DNA of 5,513 nucleotides. Origin: Chromatiales bacterium (GTDB lineage: Bacteria; Pseudomonadota; Gammaproteobacteria; CAMYNG01). Location: contig JALSIK010000057.1 in assembly GCA_026990045.1 (NCBI GenBank), positions 1-5,513 of the forward strand. The letters are read 5' to 3'. Each line of letters begins with the position of its first letter. Position 1 is the stretch's first letter. Made by a program: the position numbers and the translations under genes. This document shows positions 5,503 through 5,513 of the stretch, one piece after another. Under the pieces are notes generated by a model. It did not search any database and was not told where the DNA came from. It saw only the letters and a list, made by a program, of their open reading frames with translations.

Positions 5503-5513
5503 ACCCCCGGCTC

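Overview
The window is very GC-rich and densely coded, with every convincing gene on the + strand. The mix of families (LysM protein, YihY, YqhA/UPF0114, TlpA-type thioredoxin, TolC, periplasmic adaptor, acylphosphatase) indicates a Gram-negative proteobacterium. A high-GC gammaproteobacterium of the Chromatiales/Ectothiorhodospiraceae kind is my best guess. That guess rests on gene families and base composition only. I see no mobile element, CRISPR array, tRNA or rRNA.

Layout. 1-261 is the C-terminal end of a LysM-domain protein, closed by a perfect 9-bp intrinsic terminator (289-320). 274-1443 encodes a six-helix YihY/BrkB-family inner-membrane protein with a C-terminal winged-helix-like tail. 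Its only possible canonical start lies upstream of that terminator. 1513-2049 encodes a four-helix YqhA/UPF0114 inner-membrane protein with its own sigma70-like promoter (1460-1487) and a strong ribosome binding site. After an 88-base gap comes a tight five-gene run, 2138-5502. It holds a secreted TlpA-like thioredoxin (WCPPC), a second secreted thioredoxin-fold protein (CPFC), a TolC-family outer-membrane factor, a short HlyD/AcrA-like periplasmic adaptor, and an acylphosphatase. Each of the four junctions is a 4-base stop/start overlap (GTGA or TTGA) with a recognisable Shine-Dalgarno sequence, so these genes are almost certainly one translationally coupled operon.

How the genes may work together. 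The first four products of the run all have export signals. They would place two dithiol/disulfide proteins, an adaptor and an outer-membrane channel in the same envelope compartment. The adaptor carries the R-x3-L-x6-S hairpin-tip motif known to dock on TolC proteins. It has a cleavable-looking signal instead of a membrane anchor and stops where the beta-barrel domain ends, so the membrane-proximal domain is absent. No inner-membrane pump is encoded in the window. The operon is therefore either an incomplete export system that borrows a pump, or an envelope system of unfamiliar type in which thiol redox chemistry and a TolC conduit are linked. The second possibility is inference and is the main item for follow-up.
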